A DNA stretch of 64,000 nucleotides from Salinivirgaceae bacterium (GCA_017474765.1 JAFVGW010000035.1:91109-155108), one strand, 5' to 3'; numbered from the stretch's first letter, positions 6,928-15,963 are shown. The notes: a model not told the origin generated them from the sequence alone. Numbers and translations: made by a program.

Positions 6928-9900
6928 ATGCTTACTATCTTTTTGAAATTCATTGCTTCGGCTGCGCTTTTGTTCGTGTTCTACCGGATTGTTCTGCGCG
7001 GAAAGGCCAGCTACGCCGTCAGTCGGGCATACCTGCTTGCTCTGCCGATTGTTAGCCTGATAATCAGCGTTCTGACGTTCGAGGTTTACCCAACGGGAAC
7101 CGAGTTTGCAATTGAGCAGATTGACTTCGGCCACTACACCGCGCCAGCCGCGCCCGTTGAGACCGACTATGCGCCCGACATTGCGCCCGCGCAAGTGGCC
7201 ACCACCGAGCCAGCTGCAGTGCCAGTCGCTATGCCAGCCACCGCACCGGCTGCCGAACCCGTTCAGGCAAAGCAACCAATTGTTATCGATTGGATGGCGA
7301 TGCTCAAGTGGACGGTTCCGGCCATTTCGTTGCTGCTGTTGCTGTTGGCGGCTTACCATATCGGCAAAGTATTGGTTATCAAATCGAAAATGAATGTTGA
7401 AAACACCGCCGAGGGCTATAGTCTGATTAGCTCGCCAAGTGTCAACACGCCTTTCTCGTTCGCAAAAACTATTTTTCTGCCCGCGAGCCTTCACGAACCG
7501 GGAAAGAGTATGATTATCCGCCACGAGAAGGCGCATATCCGCCACCGCCACTATGCCGATGTATGGTTTATGGAGTTGATAACCAGACTGTTTTGGTTCA
7601 ACCCGTTTGTGTGGCTCTGCCGCAATGAGCTGCGCAACGTGCACGAGTTCCAGGCCGACCACGATGTGATTGAGTCCAATGTCAACATAAACGCTTATCA
7701 GACAACGCTTTTGGAGATGGTGATGAACGTATCGAGCCCCGTGGTGAACGGCTTCAACCACTCGTTTATCCGCCAACGGTTTATCGAGATGAAAAAATCG
7801 GCTGTCGGCACGCTCGGCCGCGTGGCCAAAATCAGCACATTGGCGTGGATTGGCGTAATGTTCTGCGCATTCACCTTCACAGAAAAGAAAGCGGAACCGA
7901 ATCCTGCAGTACCGTCACCCGATGAAACTTATGTTACGCAGAAGCTACTGTTGGAATGTAAATCGATGGTGAACTATTCACATTTGCTCACTAAAAATTG
8001 GGTTTATATTGACAGAAACCCCGACACCCCCGACAAACTTGCGCTCAAAAAGATTCATAATGAGGATTTTCCACAATTGCAGGCTGAATTGTTGGAAGTT
8101 TCGGAAAAATGGAACGATACCAACCGCAAAGAACTTGAGTCGATTTTCTCATTTATCAGCGATTCGCTTTTCGCTTACCAAAAAACAATAATGAAAGCAT
8201 TGAATACACTTGCCGACTACGATGACATGTTTACTTGTATGGAAGCGGAATCGATGGTTGAGGGCGGTGACGACAAATGTCCTGACGGCGATGAATTGAA
8301 TGCCAAGAACAAGGCAGTGGCCCGCATTGACGCGCTTATTGAAAAAATCAAGGTTCCCGCAACAACACAGGCAACCACTAAAAATGCCCCAGCGCAAACA
8401 CTTGGTGCCGGAAAATTCGTAATCGAGGGCTCGGTTGACCCGGGCATAACCGACTCGTGCTACCTGATTTATTTCGCCGACGAAAACTTCGAGATTGTTG
8501 AAAAACCCGTGGCCTGCGTGCCTGTGGTGGATAAGAAGTTCCACTACGAGGTTGAACTCAACGACCTGACCGTGTGCCGAATCCGCTGCATTTTCCCAGG
8601 CGGCGAGATTTGCTCGGCTTGGATTGAGACTTTTGCCGCACCCGGCGTCACCTTCGAACTGACAGTTCACAACGGACACTATTCGGGCCAATACACCAAT
8701 TACGTGTCGAAGATTCGCCGCTTGGCAGACGCCTACTGTAAAAACCACCACCTGAACGATGGTGTGGCCAAGCCCGATGGCTTGTACAAAACGTGGAAGA
8801 ACGTGAAATACGGCAATTGGAACAACCAAAAGGTTAAACAGGTCGATTTCTGCGAGAAACGGACTGTTGTCACCCTTTCGGCGGCGCATTGGGAGCGTGG
8901 CAATTTGAATTCCGATGTTTGTCTGCGCGATTCGGCGGGCAATCTTTACAAAATGCTGCACAACGAGAGCAGCGGCAACCGTTACATTGACTATATCCGC
9001 GGCGCCCGCTACGCCTTCGAGCCGCTGCCAAAAGGTGTCACCCATTTCGATTTGGTGCAGAAAGTCAGCAAGAAAGTGACATTCACTAATGAAAATGGTG
9101 AAGCGGCTGTGGTAAATGGCCAGGATGTAACTGTGATTGTTGAGAATATCAGAGAAAACCTGACCCCCAACCCCAAGCCGAACTTCAGCATAACTTTCAA
9201 AACCGAACACACTGATGAGGTTACAGGCTTCAGACTTGAACTTATGCCCGCCGATAAACCGCTTGCTGGTGGCACGCTTGGCGATGTTGACATTGATAAG
9301 AGCGGCGAGGCCACATTAAGCACATATATCGGCGAGCAGTGTATGGGTTATGTCGTGCCTGTTTTGGTGAATGAGACGGCAAATTATCTTATGAGCATAC
9401 CGCTCGTGCCCGGCGAGAACGCGCAATTCACACTGATTTCAGTTGATTTAAAAAATGGACAAGTACCTTCATTTGAACTGACAGGCTCGAAATTCTATGA
9501 GGAGTGGGGAAAAGCCCAAAAGAAATTTTTTGAAATGATAGACAAGTACGGCGAAAAGGCTGAAGACGTCAGGAAAGAATATGTGAAAAAGCACGCCGAC
9601 AACTTGGGCTTGGTTATGCAGTATCTGTCGGGGCGATGGAATGCCGATTACAGCATTCTGCCCGAAAAAACTTTGCAAAACCCGATGGTGAAAATGCAGA
9701 AAGAACGCTATGACGAGATGAAAAAGATGGTTGAAGAAACGCAGAAGCGTCGTGAGGAAGCTCGCGCCAACACCGCACCAGGCAAGATGTTCGCTGATTT
9801 AGATTTGCAGAATATGAGCAACCCCAACAACCGCCCCAGCCTGTCGGACCTTGTGGGCAAAGGAAGGCCCGTGCTCGTCAATTTCTGCTATCCGCCCGAA

Positions 9901-10200
9901 GAAAAAAGTATAGCAACGGGAAAAGCAATCGATGCTTTGCTTGAAAAGTACAAAGGAAAACCAATCGACGCAATTTCTATTGAGTGCAACTATATTTCAG
10001 GCCCCGACTTTTTCGAAATAATTCTTAAAGGTTTTGGTGTCAGTCACAAGGTGTATTACGATGTAAATCACCAAGCCAACAGAACGTATGGAATTGGCAA
10101 CGGCGAGATAATACTCTTCGACCCCGATGGCACCATTCTGAAACGCAATATTGCCGCCAATGATATTGAAGCGGTTGTGGAGGAGGCTGTGAGGAATTGA
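6928..10200 (+). CDS. BlaR1-type M56 sensor protease with DUF4369-like and thioredoxin-like extensions
   Basis: 1090 residues. The N-terminal membrane part has hydrophobic segments at about 1-20, 32-50 and 125-145, with a Pro/Ala-rich loop between. The M56 zinc site is H199-E200-K201-A202-H203 with the downstream VHEFQAD motif. A last hydrophobic segment (about 300-318) leads to a long region expected outside the cytoplasm. Around 490-600 it resembles DUF4369 (KFVIEGSVDP...), and from about 955 to the end it resembles a TlpA/AhpC thioredoxin fold (RPVLVNFCYPPEE, TYGIGNGEIILFDPDG), with a single Cys in place of CxxC. Family knowledge predicts signal-induced cleavage of the upstream BlaI-type repressor. 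The redox-like C-terminus may be the sensor, but without CxxC it is probably not an oxidoreductase. Confidence 0.82.
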   Translation: MLTIFLKFIASAALLFVFYRIVLRGKASYAVSRAYLLALPIVSLIISVLTFEVYPTGTEFAIEQIDFGHYTAPAAPVETDYAPDIAPAQVATTEPAAVPVAMPATAPAAEPVQAKQPIVIDWMAMLKWTVPAISLLLLLLAAYHIGKVLVIKSKMNVENTAEGYSLISSPSVNTPFSFAKTIFLPASLHEPGKSMIIRHEKAHIRHRHYADVWFMELITRLFWFNPFVWLCRNELRNVHEFQADHDVIESNVNINAYQTTLLEMVMNVSSPVVNGFNHSFIRQRFIEMKKSAVGTLGRVAKISTLAWIGVMFCAFTFTEKKAEPNPAVPSPDETYVTQKLLLECKSMVNYSHLLTKNWVYIDRNPDTPDKLALKKIHNEDFPQLQAELLEVSEKWNDTNRKELESIFSFISDSLFAYQKTIMKALNTLADYDDMFTCMEAESMVEGGDDKCPDGDELNAKNKAVARIDALIEKIKVPATTQATTKNAPAQTLGAGKFVIEGSVDPGITDSCYLIYFADENFEIVEKPVACVPVVDKKFHYEVELNDLTVCRIRCIFPGGEICSAWIETFAAPGVTFELTVHNGHYSGQYTNYVSKIRRLADAYCKNHHLNDGVAKPDGLYKTWKNVKYGNWNNQKVKQVDFCEKRTVVTLSAAHWERGNLNSDVCLRDSAGNLYKMLHNESSGNRYIDYIRGARYAFEPLPKGVTHFDLVQKVSKKVTFTNENGEAAVVNGQDVTVIVENIRENLTPNPKPNFSITFKTEHTDEVTGFRLELMPADKPLAGGTLGDVDIDKSGEATLSTYIGEQCMGYVVPVLVNETANYLMSIPLVPGENAQFTLISVDLKNGQVPSFELTGSKFYEEWGKAQKKFFEMIDKYGEKAEDVRKEYVKKHADNLGLVMQYLSGRWNADYSILPEKTLQNPMVKMQKERYDEMKKMVEETQKRREEARANTAPGKMFADLDLQNMSNPNNRPSLSDLVGKGRPVLVNFCYPPEEKSIATGKAIDALLEKYKGKPIDAISIECNYISGPDFFEIILKGFGVSHKVYYDVNHQANRTYGIGNGEIILFDPDGTILKRNIAANDIEAVVEEAVRN

Positions 10201-10417
10201 TAAAGGGTTATGCAAATGTTTATAGTCACACACAATGCAGGAAATCGGGCAAACCGTTGCAAATCAGGCGAGTTGCAAGTGTTTGGTTTGCGGTGGTTTG
10301 CAAGATTTCGCCCGAATGATTGTGTAACGGAAACAACTAACTAACACAAACCATAGCATAACAACTAACCAGAAAAACAGACAACTAACCATCGGCATCT
10401 GTCAGAGGATGTCGGCC
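10201..10417 (+). other. Structured intergenic region, possible small RNA or long 3' UTR
   Basis: 217 bases between the M56 stop and a strong terminator. Nested co-linear complementary blocks are visible: ACACAAT 10230-10236 with ATTGTGT 10319-10325, TCGGGC 10245-10250 with GCCCGA 10310-10315, and CAAACC 10250-10255 with GGTTTG 10295-10300. Together they would make an irregular hairpin of about 96 bases. The 16-base sequence AATGTTTATAGTCACA at 10215-10230 recurs exactly at 17300-17315. No open frame of note is present. Bases 10330-10400 are repetitive (aactaacc-type units). Confidence 0.4.
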
Positions 10418-10451
10418 AAAGGGGCGGGAAGCTTTTTCCCGTTCCTTTTTT
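10418..10451 (+). terminator. Strong rho-independent terminator
   Basis: AAAGGGGCGGGAA pairs with TTCCCGTTCCTTT (13 bp with two G-T pairs) around a short loop, then a T-run. A smaller hairpin (CGGCATC/GATGTCG) sits just before it. It ends the transcript from the 6450-10200 operon or from the structured region. Confidence 0.8.
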
Positions 10452-10562
10452 GTTTGTGTGCGGCTGACGGCGAAAACGATTCAAAATTATCGAATAGCCG
10501 CGGTTTGAGTTTTGTTTTTGCCAATTTTACATATCTTAGACATCGGAACAAAGCATTGAGTT

Positions 10563-11213
10563 ATGGAAGGAATATTGAAAACGGCGAGTTCGGTGATTCG
10601 CCAGATTGACAGTTTCATCAACGAGATTGAGAACGGTTTGCTGCTCTTCCGCGAGGCCGTTAACAACTACACTGATGGCCGCGAATCCGATTTTGAGACG
10701 CGCCTGCGACTGGTTGAGGAGAAGGAGTCGGCAGCCGACAACCTTCAGCGCGGCATAGAGAACGATTTTCTGGTGCACTCGCTGCTGCCGCAGTTTGCCA
10801 GCGATGTGCTACACCTTTTAGACAAGACCGACGACCTTCTGGACAAGGCCAAATACGTGCTGCAGCAGTTCAGTGTCGAGCGGCCGCAGATGCCTTACCT
10901 CATCAAAGCCGATTTCAAGAGCCTTAACGAAATGTCGTCGGAGGCCACAGCGGAAGCGGTGGCTGCGGTGCGAGTGTTCTTCACCGCGCCCGAATCGGCC
11001 AAGGAGCACATCAACAAAATCTACTTCTACGAGCGCGAGAGCGACCGCGCGGCCAACGACCTGCGGCGCGTCATCTTCCAGCAGACGCCTGGCATCGACC
11101 TTGCACAGCAGGAGCAGTTGCGCTATTTCACGCGCCACGTGGAGCAGTTGAGCGATGCTGCCGAGGATGTGGCCGATATTCTTTCGTTGCTGATAATCAA
11201 AGTGATGCTCTGA
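10563..11213 (+). CDS. PhoU-like DUF47 protein, phosphate transporter partner
   Basis: 216 residues, all alpha-helical in appearance, with the DUF47/PhoU-like pattern: an N-terminal helix with FINEIENGLLLFREAVNNYTDGRE, acidic ERESDRAANDLRR near residue 160, and a final VEQLSDAAEDVADILSLLIIK motif. The E/DxxxD clusters in this family bind metal ions. The stop codon is one base from the start of the PiT gene, the standard pairing in which DUF47 proteins regulate or assist low-affinity phosphate uptake. It acts at the cytoplasmic face of the membrane. A -7-like TATCTTAG at 10532-10539 lies 24 bases before the ATG, with a TTG at a slightly short distance. Confidence 0.9.
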   Translation: MEGILKTASSVIRQIDSFINEIENGLLLFREAVNNYTDGRESDFETRLRLVEEKESAADNLQRGIENDFLVHSLLPQFASDVLHLLDKTDDLLDKAKYVLQQFSVERPQMPYLIKADFKSLNEMSSEATAEAVAAVRVFFTAPESAKEHINKIYFYERESDRAANDLRRVIFQQTPGIDLAQQEQLRYFTRHVEQLSDAAEDVADILSLLIIKVML

Positions 11214-11214
11214 T

Positions 11215-12252
11215 ATGCTGTTGCTTTTTCTGTCGAGCGGACTGTTTCTGGGTTGGAGCCTTGGTGCCAACGACGCAGCCAACATTTTTGGCTCGGCGGT
11301 GGGCACGCGCATGGTGCGGTTCCGCACGGCAGCCATTGTGGCAAGCATCTTCGTGATTATCGGTGCAACCTTCCAGGGCGAAGGCGGAGCCGACACTCTG
11401 GGCCGTCTGGGCACCATCGACCAACTGGCTGGCGCGTTCACCGTTGCGCTGGCATCGGCACTCTCCATTTTTATGATGGTGAAATCGAGCCTGATTGTCT
11501 CAACATCGCAGGCCATTGTGGGCGCCATCATCGGGTGGAACTTCTTTGCAGGACGCTCAACCGACACCGTTCTGCTGGGTAAGATTGCATCGTCGTGGGT
11601 GGTGGGAATGCTGCTTGGCGCGGTGTTTGCTGTTATTCTGTATCTGATTGTCCACGAAGCCTTTAAGCGGCTGCATTTGCACTTGCTTTGGAAGCACACC
11701 GTGCTGAAGATTCTGCTTCTGCTCATTGGCGCTTTCGGCGCCTACAGCCTGGGTGCCAACAACATAGTAAACGTGATGGGCGTGTTTGTGAACGCCGTCA
11801 GTCTGCCCGCGCTGAGCATCGGACCACTGACACTGTCGAGCAGCCAGCAACTGTTCTTCCTTGGCGCTGTGGCCATCTCGGTGGGCATTTTCACCTACTC
11901 GCAGCGCACTATGAAGGTTGTGGGCAACGACCTAATGCCACTCTCGGCCGAGACGGCCATGGTGGTGGTGCTGGCGCAGAGTCTGGTGCTGTTCATCTTC
12001 TCGTCGAAAGGGCTGTCCGACGCCATTGCCAGCCTTGGCTTGGGGCGCATTCCGCAAGTACCCGTGTCGAGCACGCAGGTTGTCATCGGCTCAATTGTGG
12101 GCATCGGTCTGCTAAAGGGTGGCCGCAGTATCAAGTACAAAGTGCTGATAAACATTGTTTTAGGCTGGATTGCCACCCCCGTCATTGCGGGAATCACGGC
12201 ATACATCCTGTTGTTTGTGATGGCCAACATCTTCCAACTCACGGTGAATTGA
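11215..12252 (+). CDS. pit: Inorganic phosphate transporter, PiT family
   Basis: 345 residues, about ten hydrophobic segments. Both halves carry the PiT signature: GANDAANIFGSAVGTR near residue 18 and GANNIVNVMGVFVNA near 182, reflecting the internal duplication that forms the phosphate and cation site. A conserved SSTQVVIGSIVGIG stretch is near 283. It carries out cation-coupled uptake of inorganic phosphate across the inner membrane. The length is typical of the short Bacteroidetes/archaeal type, without the large cytoplasmic loop of E. coli PitA. It starts one base after the DUF47 stop, so the two are surely co-transcribed and probably translationally coupled. Confidence 0.93.
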   Translation: MLLLFLSSGLFLGWSLGANDAANIFGSAVGTRMVRFRTAAIVASIFVIIGATFQGEGGADTLGRLGTIDQLAGAFTVALASALSIFMMVKSSLIVSTSQAIVGAIIGWNFFAGRSTDTVLLGKIASSWVVGMLLGAVFAVILYLIVHEAFKRLHLHLLWKHTVLKILLLLIGAFGAYSLGANNIVNVMGVFVNAVSLPALSIGPLTLSSSQQLFFLGAVAISVGIFTYSQRTMKVVGNDLMPLSAETAMVVVLAQSLVLFIFSSKGLSDAIASLGLGRIPQVPVSSTQVVIGSIVGIGLLKGGRSIKYKVLINIVLGWIATPVIAGITAYILLFVMANIFQLTVN

Positions 12253-12292
12253 AGGATTGAAGGATTGAATGCGTGAAGGATTGAATGACTGA
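12251..12292. repeat. Tandem ggattgaa-type phrase repeat
   Basis: Imperfect units of 8-9 bases (GAAGGATTGAA, GGATTGAATG, GAAGGATTGAATG) starting at the PiT stop codon. The same family occurs at 31902-31938. The rest of the gap up to 12374 shows nothing recognisable. Confidence 0.5.
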
Positions 12293-12374
12293 ATTATGAT
12301 TTTCAACTTGTTGAACCAGTTAAGCAGCGAAGCGTTTTTACATACAAACAACTTAAAACTTATACCAATCATCC

Positions 12375-13631
12375 ATGAACAAGAAAATTCTCCAATCGGT
12401 TTGGCACGATGGCCGCGAATGCGACATTCTGATTAACGGCGTCATCTTCACAAAAATTGGCAAACCGCTTACTCCTGCTGAGCGCGACGGGGCCGAAGTG
12501 GTCGACTGCAAAGGCTTTGCCATCATGCCTGCGTTCTACAACGGACATTGCCACGCCGCCATGACGCTTCTGCGTGGTTATGCCGACGACATGCCGCTGA
12601 TGAAGTGGCTGCAGGAGTACATCTGGCCGTTTGAGGCCAAAATGCAGCCTCGCGACATTGAAATTGGCACGCGCCTTGCCATTTTGGAGATGATAAAGTC
12701 GGGAACTGTCTTTTTTTCAGATATGTACTGGCACCGCGAATACACCATGAAAGTTGTGGAAGAGATGGGTATTCGCGCCACAATCGGTGTAACTATTGCT
12801 GAAAATATCGACTCGCCCGAGCGCATTGAGGAGAATATCCGTTTTCTGCAAAATCACAGCCATGAGTCGGAGCGCGTGAAAATTGCCGCCATGCCGCACG
12901 CCATTTACACTGTGGGCGAGAAACTGTTCCGCCGCTGCGCTGAGGTGGCCCGTGACGAGGGTTTGATTCTGCACACCCATCTGTCAGAAACTCAGACCGA
13001 AGTTGGCGACTGCATGAAAGCTAACGGCTGCACACCTGTGGAGTTGCTCGACCGTTGGGGCGTGCTTGGCAGCAACTTTGTGGCAGCTCACTGCGTCCAT
13101 CTGACCGACAACGATATGGCTCTCATGACCGATTCGGGGTCATCGGCCATTCTGAATCCGTGTTCAAACCTGAAACTTGGAAGCGGTATTCCGCAGATTG
13201 TTAAGATGATGGAGCACGGAGTGCGTCTCGGTCTTGGAACTGATGGAGCATCGTCGAATAACAATCTCGACATGCACGAGGAGATGAAACTTGTATCCCT
13301 TCTTGCCAAAGCCGATGGCTGCGCTGAGGCGTTGCCCGCATCCGAAGCCTTGAAAATGGCTACAGTCAACGTAGCACGGGCCTACGGAATCAATGCCGGA
13401 GCCATTGCCGAGGGTTGTCTGGCCGACGCTCTGCTCATCGATTTGAAAAACGAGCGCCTTGCGCCCAACCACAACCTGACGAGCAACTGGGTTTACGCTG
13501 CCGACTCAAACGCCATTGATTCAGTGATTTGCAATGGTGAGTTTGTGATGCGCAACCGCCACATCGATGGTGAGGAGGATATTATCCGCGAGGCTGAAGC
13601 GTGTGCGAAAAGGCTTGCAGGGAAGAGGTGA
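12375..13631 (+). CDS. Amidohydrolase, MTA/SAH deaminase (MtaD/TrzA) type
   Basis: 418 residues, cytoplasmic metal-dependent hydrolase. Zinc ligands are visible in NGHCHAAMT (H58, H60), LHTHLSET (near 200), AAHCVHL (near 237) and GTDGASSNN (near 289). The HLSET motif and the composite N- and C-terminal beta-sandwich place it in the ATZ/TRZ branch with methylthioadenosine/S-adenosylhomocysteine deaminases, which convert MTA or SAH to the inosyl analogue. The exact substrate (MTA, SAH, adenosine, guanine) cannot be fixed by eye. It is a single gene after a 122-base gap, ending 2 bases from the convergent lipoprotein gene, which leaves no room for a separate terminator. Confidence 0.82.
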   Translation: MNKKILQSVWHDGRECDILINGVIFTKIGKPLTPAERDGAEVVDCKGFAIMPAFYNGHCHAAMTLLRGYADDMPLMKWLQEYIWPFEAKMQPRDIEIGTRLAILEMIKSGTVFFSDMYWHREYTMKVVEEMGIRATIGVTIAENIDSPERIEENIRFLQNHSHESERVKIAAMPHAIYTVGEKLFRRCAEVARDEGLILHTHLSETQTEVGDCMKANGCTPVELLDRWGVLGSNFVAAHCVHLTDNDMALMTDSGSSAILNPCSNLKLGSGIPQIVKMMEHGVRLGLGTDGASSNNNLDMHEEMKLVSLLAKADGCAEALPASEALKMATVNVARAYGINAGAIAEGCLADALLIDLKNERLAPNHNLTSNWVYAADSNAIDSVICNGEFVMRNRHIDGEEDIIREAEACAKRLAGKR

Positions 13632-13633
13632 GG

Positions 13634-14107
13634 CTAAAGATTAGTGCCGCCGCCTTTTGCCTTAGGTTTGAATTCTGTGTCAATCTTCAGTTTGCGGCGG
13701 AACATCCCGTAGCGGCCATCGACAGTGCCGCGCAGTTTCACCGCATTGCTTTTGTCCATAGCGTCATTTATCGACCTGATTCCCGCTCTTATGGCCTCGC
13801 GTGTGCTGATTCGCACCACGAAGTTGCAGTCGGCATCGGCCCGTGCCGGTATTTGAATAGGCTTGCCAACCATCAGTTTTCCCGCTTTTGAGTCCTTGAT
13901 GATTACATCCACATCAGCTGATTCAATGGTGATGCTGTGGCGGTTGGGATTGTGCACCGTGACGTTCATTGCGGTGGTTATTTGCGAAAGCGTCAACTCC
14001 TTGATTTCGGCAGAGTTGACGGAGACGAACTCAGGTTCTTCGAAGTTCATGCAGCTTTGCATCAACAGTGCTGCGAGGCACAATAATATTGTCCGTTTCA
14101 TCGACAT
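13634..14107 (-). CDS. LEA14/WHy-like lipoprotein
   Basis: 157 residues. The signal peptide ends in a lipobox, LLMQSC (Cys near residue 19), so it is a predicted lipoprotein. The mature part reads like a single LEA-2/WHy beta-sandwich: INTAMNV-type strands with TVHNPNRHSITIESADVDVII, then IPARADADCNFVVRISTREAI and RGTVDGRYG. Such proteins are common and uncharacterised in Bacteroidetes. The start may be 14107 (MSMK) or 14101 (MK). A minus-strand TATTTTTG at 14112-14119 would place transcription start nearly on the start codon, suggesting a leaderless or very short leader. It converges on the amidohydrolase gene with a 2-base gap. Confidence 0.72.
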   Translation of the reverse strand: MSMKRTILLCLAALLMQSCMNFEEPEFVSVNSAEIKELTLSQITTAMNVTVHNPNRHSITIESADVDVIIKDSKAGKLMVGKPIQIPARADADCNFVVRISTREAIRAGIRSINDAMDKSNAVKLRGTVDGRYGMFRRKLKIDTEFKPKAKGGGTNL

Positions 14108-14220
14108 GCGACAAAAATAATGTGTTTTTTGTTTGTCGCACGATAAGTTTTGAGCAGCAGGAGATTAGCAACGATCCGTTCTTTTCTCGTTTCAAACCTC
14201 ACTTAATCTGATACTTACTA

Positions 14221-14252
14221 ATGCCTAGTGCCCAGTGCCTAATGCCTAAAAA
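14221..14252 (+). repeat. Tandem phrase repeat, 'tagtgcctaatgcc' family
   Basis: Units ATGCCTAGTG, CCCAGTGCCT, AATGCCTAAAA. Copies lie at 61518-61545 (same strand) and 6203-6230 (opposite strand). The remainder of the 14108-14356 gap holds the promoter at 14284-14313. Confidence 0.55.
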
Positions 14253-14283
14253 CAAAAATTTTCAAAAAAAATCGCCCCACCTA

Positions 14284-14313
14284 TTGCTAATTAAAAAAAG
14301 TGTCGTATGTTTG
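14284..14313 (+). promoter_or_regulatory. Promoter of the ABC exporter operon
   Basis: TTG at 14284-14286, 19 bases, TATGTTTG at 14306-14313: an exact match to the Bacteroidetes consensus. It is followed by a leader of about 38 bases with repeated ACTAAT units before the ATG at 14357. Confidence 0.72.
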
Positions 14314-14356
14314 CAGTGTACTAATCAACTAATACACTAATAAACGAAATAAGAAA

Positions 14357-15196
14357 ATGGTAACAATTAGCAATTTACAGTTCAGTTACGGAAGTCATGA
14401 AGTGTTCAGCAACCTGAACCTGACTTTCGACGAAGGAAAAATCTACGGTCTGCTGGGCCTGAACGGCGCTGGAAAATCGACGCTGCTCTACCTGATGAGC
14501 GGACTGCTGTTTGCGAAAAACGGCACGGTTGACTTCAACGGGCACAACATGAGCCGCCGCTCGCCCGATGCGCTGGCCAACCTTTTCATTGTGCCCGAAG
14601 AGTTCGACCTGCCCGCAATGACGTTTGAGCGCTACGTTCTGCTCAACGCGCCATTCTATCCCGACTTCAGCCGCGCGACGCTCGACCGCTGCCTGGCTGG
14701 TTTCGGCATGACCGCCGATATGAACCTTGCCCGCCTGTCGATGGGGCAGAAGAAGAAGGCTTTCGTCTGCTTTGCGCTGGCCACAAACACAAGTCTGTTG
14801 CTGATGGACGAGCCGACTAACGGTCTCGACATTCCGTCGAAAAGCCAATTCCGCAAGGTTGTGGCCGAGTGTATGACCGACAACCGCACCATTATAATAT
14901 CGACTCACCAAGTGCGCGATGTTGAGAATCTGATTGACAACGTCACCATTATGGGCAGCCGACAACTGCTCTTCGATATGCCCGTGGCGCAGATTTGCGA
15001 CCATTTGACCTTTGTCGACTGCAAGTTGGGGCAGGAGCCCGAAGGCGCCATTTACAGCCAACCGTCGGCATTGGGAAGCGCCGTGGTGTGCGGCCGCAAG
15101 GCTGGCGACGACGAGACGACGCTCGACATTGAACTGCTCTTCAACGCCGTTCTGGCCAACGCCGAAAGTGTGAATCAGGCTTTTGCCGCAAAATAA
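14357..15196 (+). CDS. ABC transporter ATP-binding protein
   Basis: 279 residues. Walker A is GLNGAGKST (near 36-44), the signature is LSMGQ (a common variant of LSGGQ), Walker B is LLLMDEPTNGLD, and the H-loop is in STHQVRDVENLID. It energises the two membrane proteins that follow and belongs to the ABC-2 exporter type. The C-terminal 70 residues after the nucleotide-binding domain are poorly conserved. The operon ends in a GntR gene of the YtrA type, as in the Firmicute ytr/acetoin or antibiotic-responsive systems. The substrate is not known. The next gene begins immediately after the stop codon. Confidence 0.9.
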   Translation: MVTISNLQFSYGSHEVFSNLNLTFDEGKIYGLLGLNGAGKSTLLYLMSGLLFAKNGTVDFNGHNMSRRSPDALANLFIVPEEFDLPAMTFERYVLLNAPFYPDFSRATLDRCLAGFGMTADMNLARLSMGQKKKAFVCFALATNTSLLLMDEPTNGLDIPSKSQFRKVVAECMTDNRTIIISTHQVRDVENLIDNVTIMGSRQLLFDMPVAQICDHLTFVDCKLGQEPEGAIYSQPSALGSAVVCGRKAGDDETTLDIELLFNAVLANAESVNQAFAAK

Positions 15197-15949
15197 ATGG
15201 GGGATACTGTTATGAATAACTGGTTTAATATCAAACGGTTCTGGCTTGTGCTGCGGCACGAGTTCGCCGAAGCGTGGCCCGAACTTGCCATTTTTGCGGC
15301 AGTGTTTATGGTAATTATGTGTTGGCCTGTTGTCTTTTTTAAAGGTGCCGCTGGACAAACGCAGGCTATTCTCGGTGTGGCTTTTGGGGTTATATGTGTA
15401 GGTATTGTATTGTATTACTGGATTTTGGCTTCGCGCGTGTTTGCCAATATTCAGCGCCCCGAGCGAAAGATTGGCTACCTGACGCTGCCTGCTTCGAACG
15501 CCGAGAAATTCTACTCTCGCCTGCTACTTTATTGGATATTGCCTTTAGCCTTTGGCTTTATACCCTATCCGCATACTGGTACTGAAATTACCAATGCTTG
15601 GATGTATTTTTTCATTGTGTTACTCTTGGTTGTGCAATCGAGCCTGGCCGTGCTGTTCGGCACCATTTTCCGCAAGGGCGGGCTGCTGGTGCTCATTTTG
15701 GCCGAAGTTGTCCTGACGGTGGCTTGGGTGGCCTATTTCACGACCAATCCGCAGTCGGTAAAAAATCTGGATTTGGCGTTTGTGGCGCAAATTGCTGATT
15801 ATGTGGGTGTAACGGAACCCGATATGGGCCGTGCGGCCAAACTGGCCTTTGGAATTGCGGCCGTGCCAACGGTGTTCAATATCGGTCTGGCGCGGATAAT
15901 TTTCTCGCGCAAGCGCCTGCGCCGCCCGATGGTTTATGTTGAACAATAA
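15197..15949 (+). CDS. ABC exporter membrane subunit (first)
   Basis: 250 residues with about six hydrophobic segments (about 38-55, 65-88, 115-132, 142-165, 172-192, 215-232), preceded by a cytoplasmic N-terminus NWFNIKRFWLVLRHEFAEAW. The start at 15197 touches the upstream stop; an internal ATG at 15212 (MNNWFNIKRF) is equally plausible. A loop motif, RPERKIGYLTLPASNAEKFYSRL, parallels TRRRCISTLSLPAAAAETFAARY in the next gene, so the two are distant paralogues. It is expected to form the permease with the 15964 product and the 14357 ATPase. No signal peptide or large extracellular domain. Confidence 0.78.
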   Translation: MGDTVMNNWFNIKRFWLVLRHEFAEAWPELAIFAAVFMVIMCWPVVFFKGAAGQTQAILGVAFGVICVGIVLYYWILASRVFANIQRPERKIGYLTLPASNAEKFYSRLLLYWILPLAFGFIPYPHTGTEITNAWMYFFIVLLLVVQSSLAVLFGTIFRKGGLLVLILAEVVLTVAWVAYFTTNPQSVKNLDLAFVAQIADYVGVTEPDMGRAAKLAFGIAAVPTVFNIGLARIIFSRKRLRRPMVYVEQ

Positions 15950-15963
15950 AAGATGAAACGGAT

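Noticed and set aside
8149..9210. 353-codon minus-strand open frame
   Set aside because: Antisense to the M56 fusion gene, no recognisable motifs.
6450..10200. Beta-lactam resistance regulator (blaR1-blaI with blaZ)
   Set aside because: No beta-lactamase or penicillin-binding sensor domain is present.
14375..15358. 327-codon minus-strand open frame
   Set aside because: Antisense to the ABC ATPase gene.
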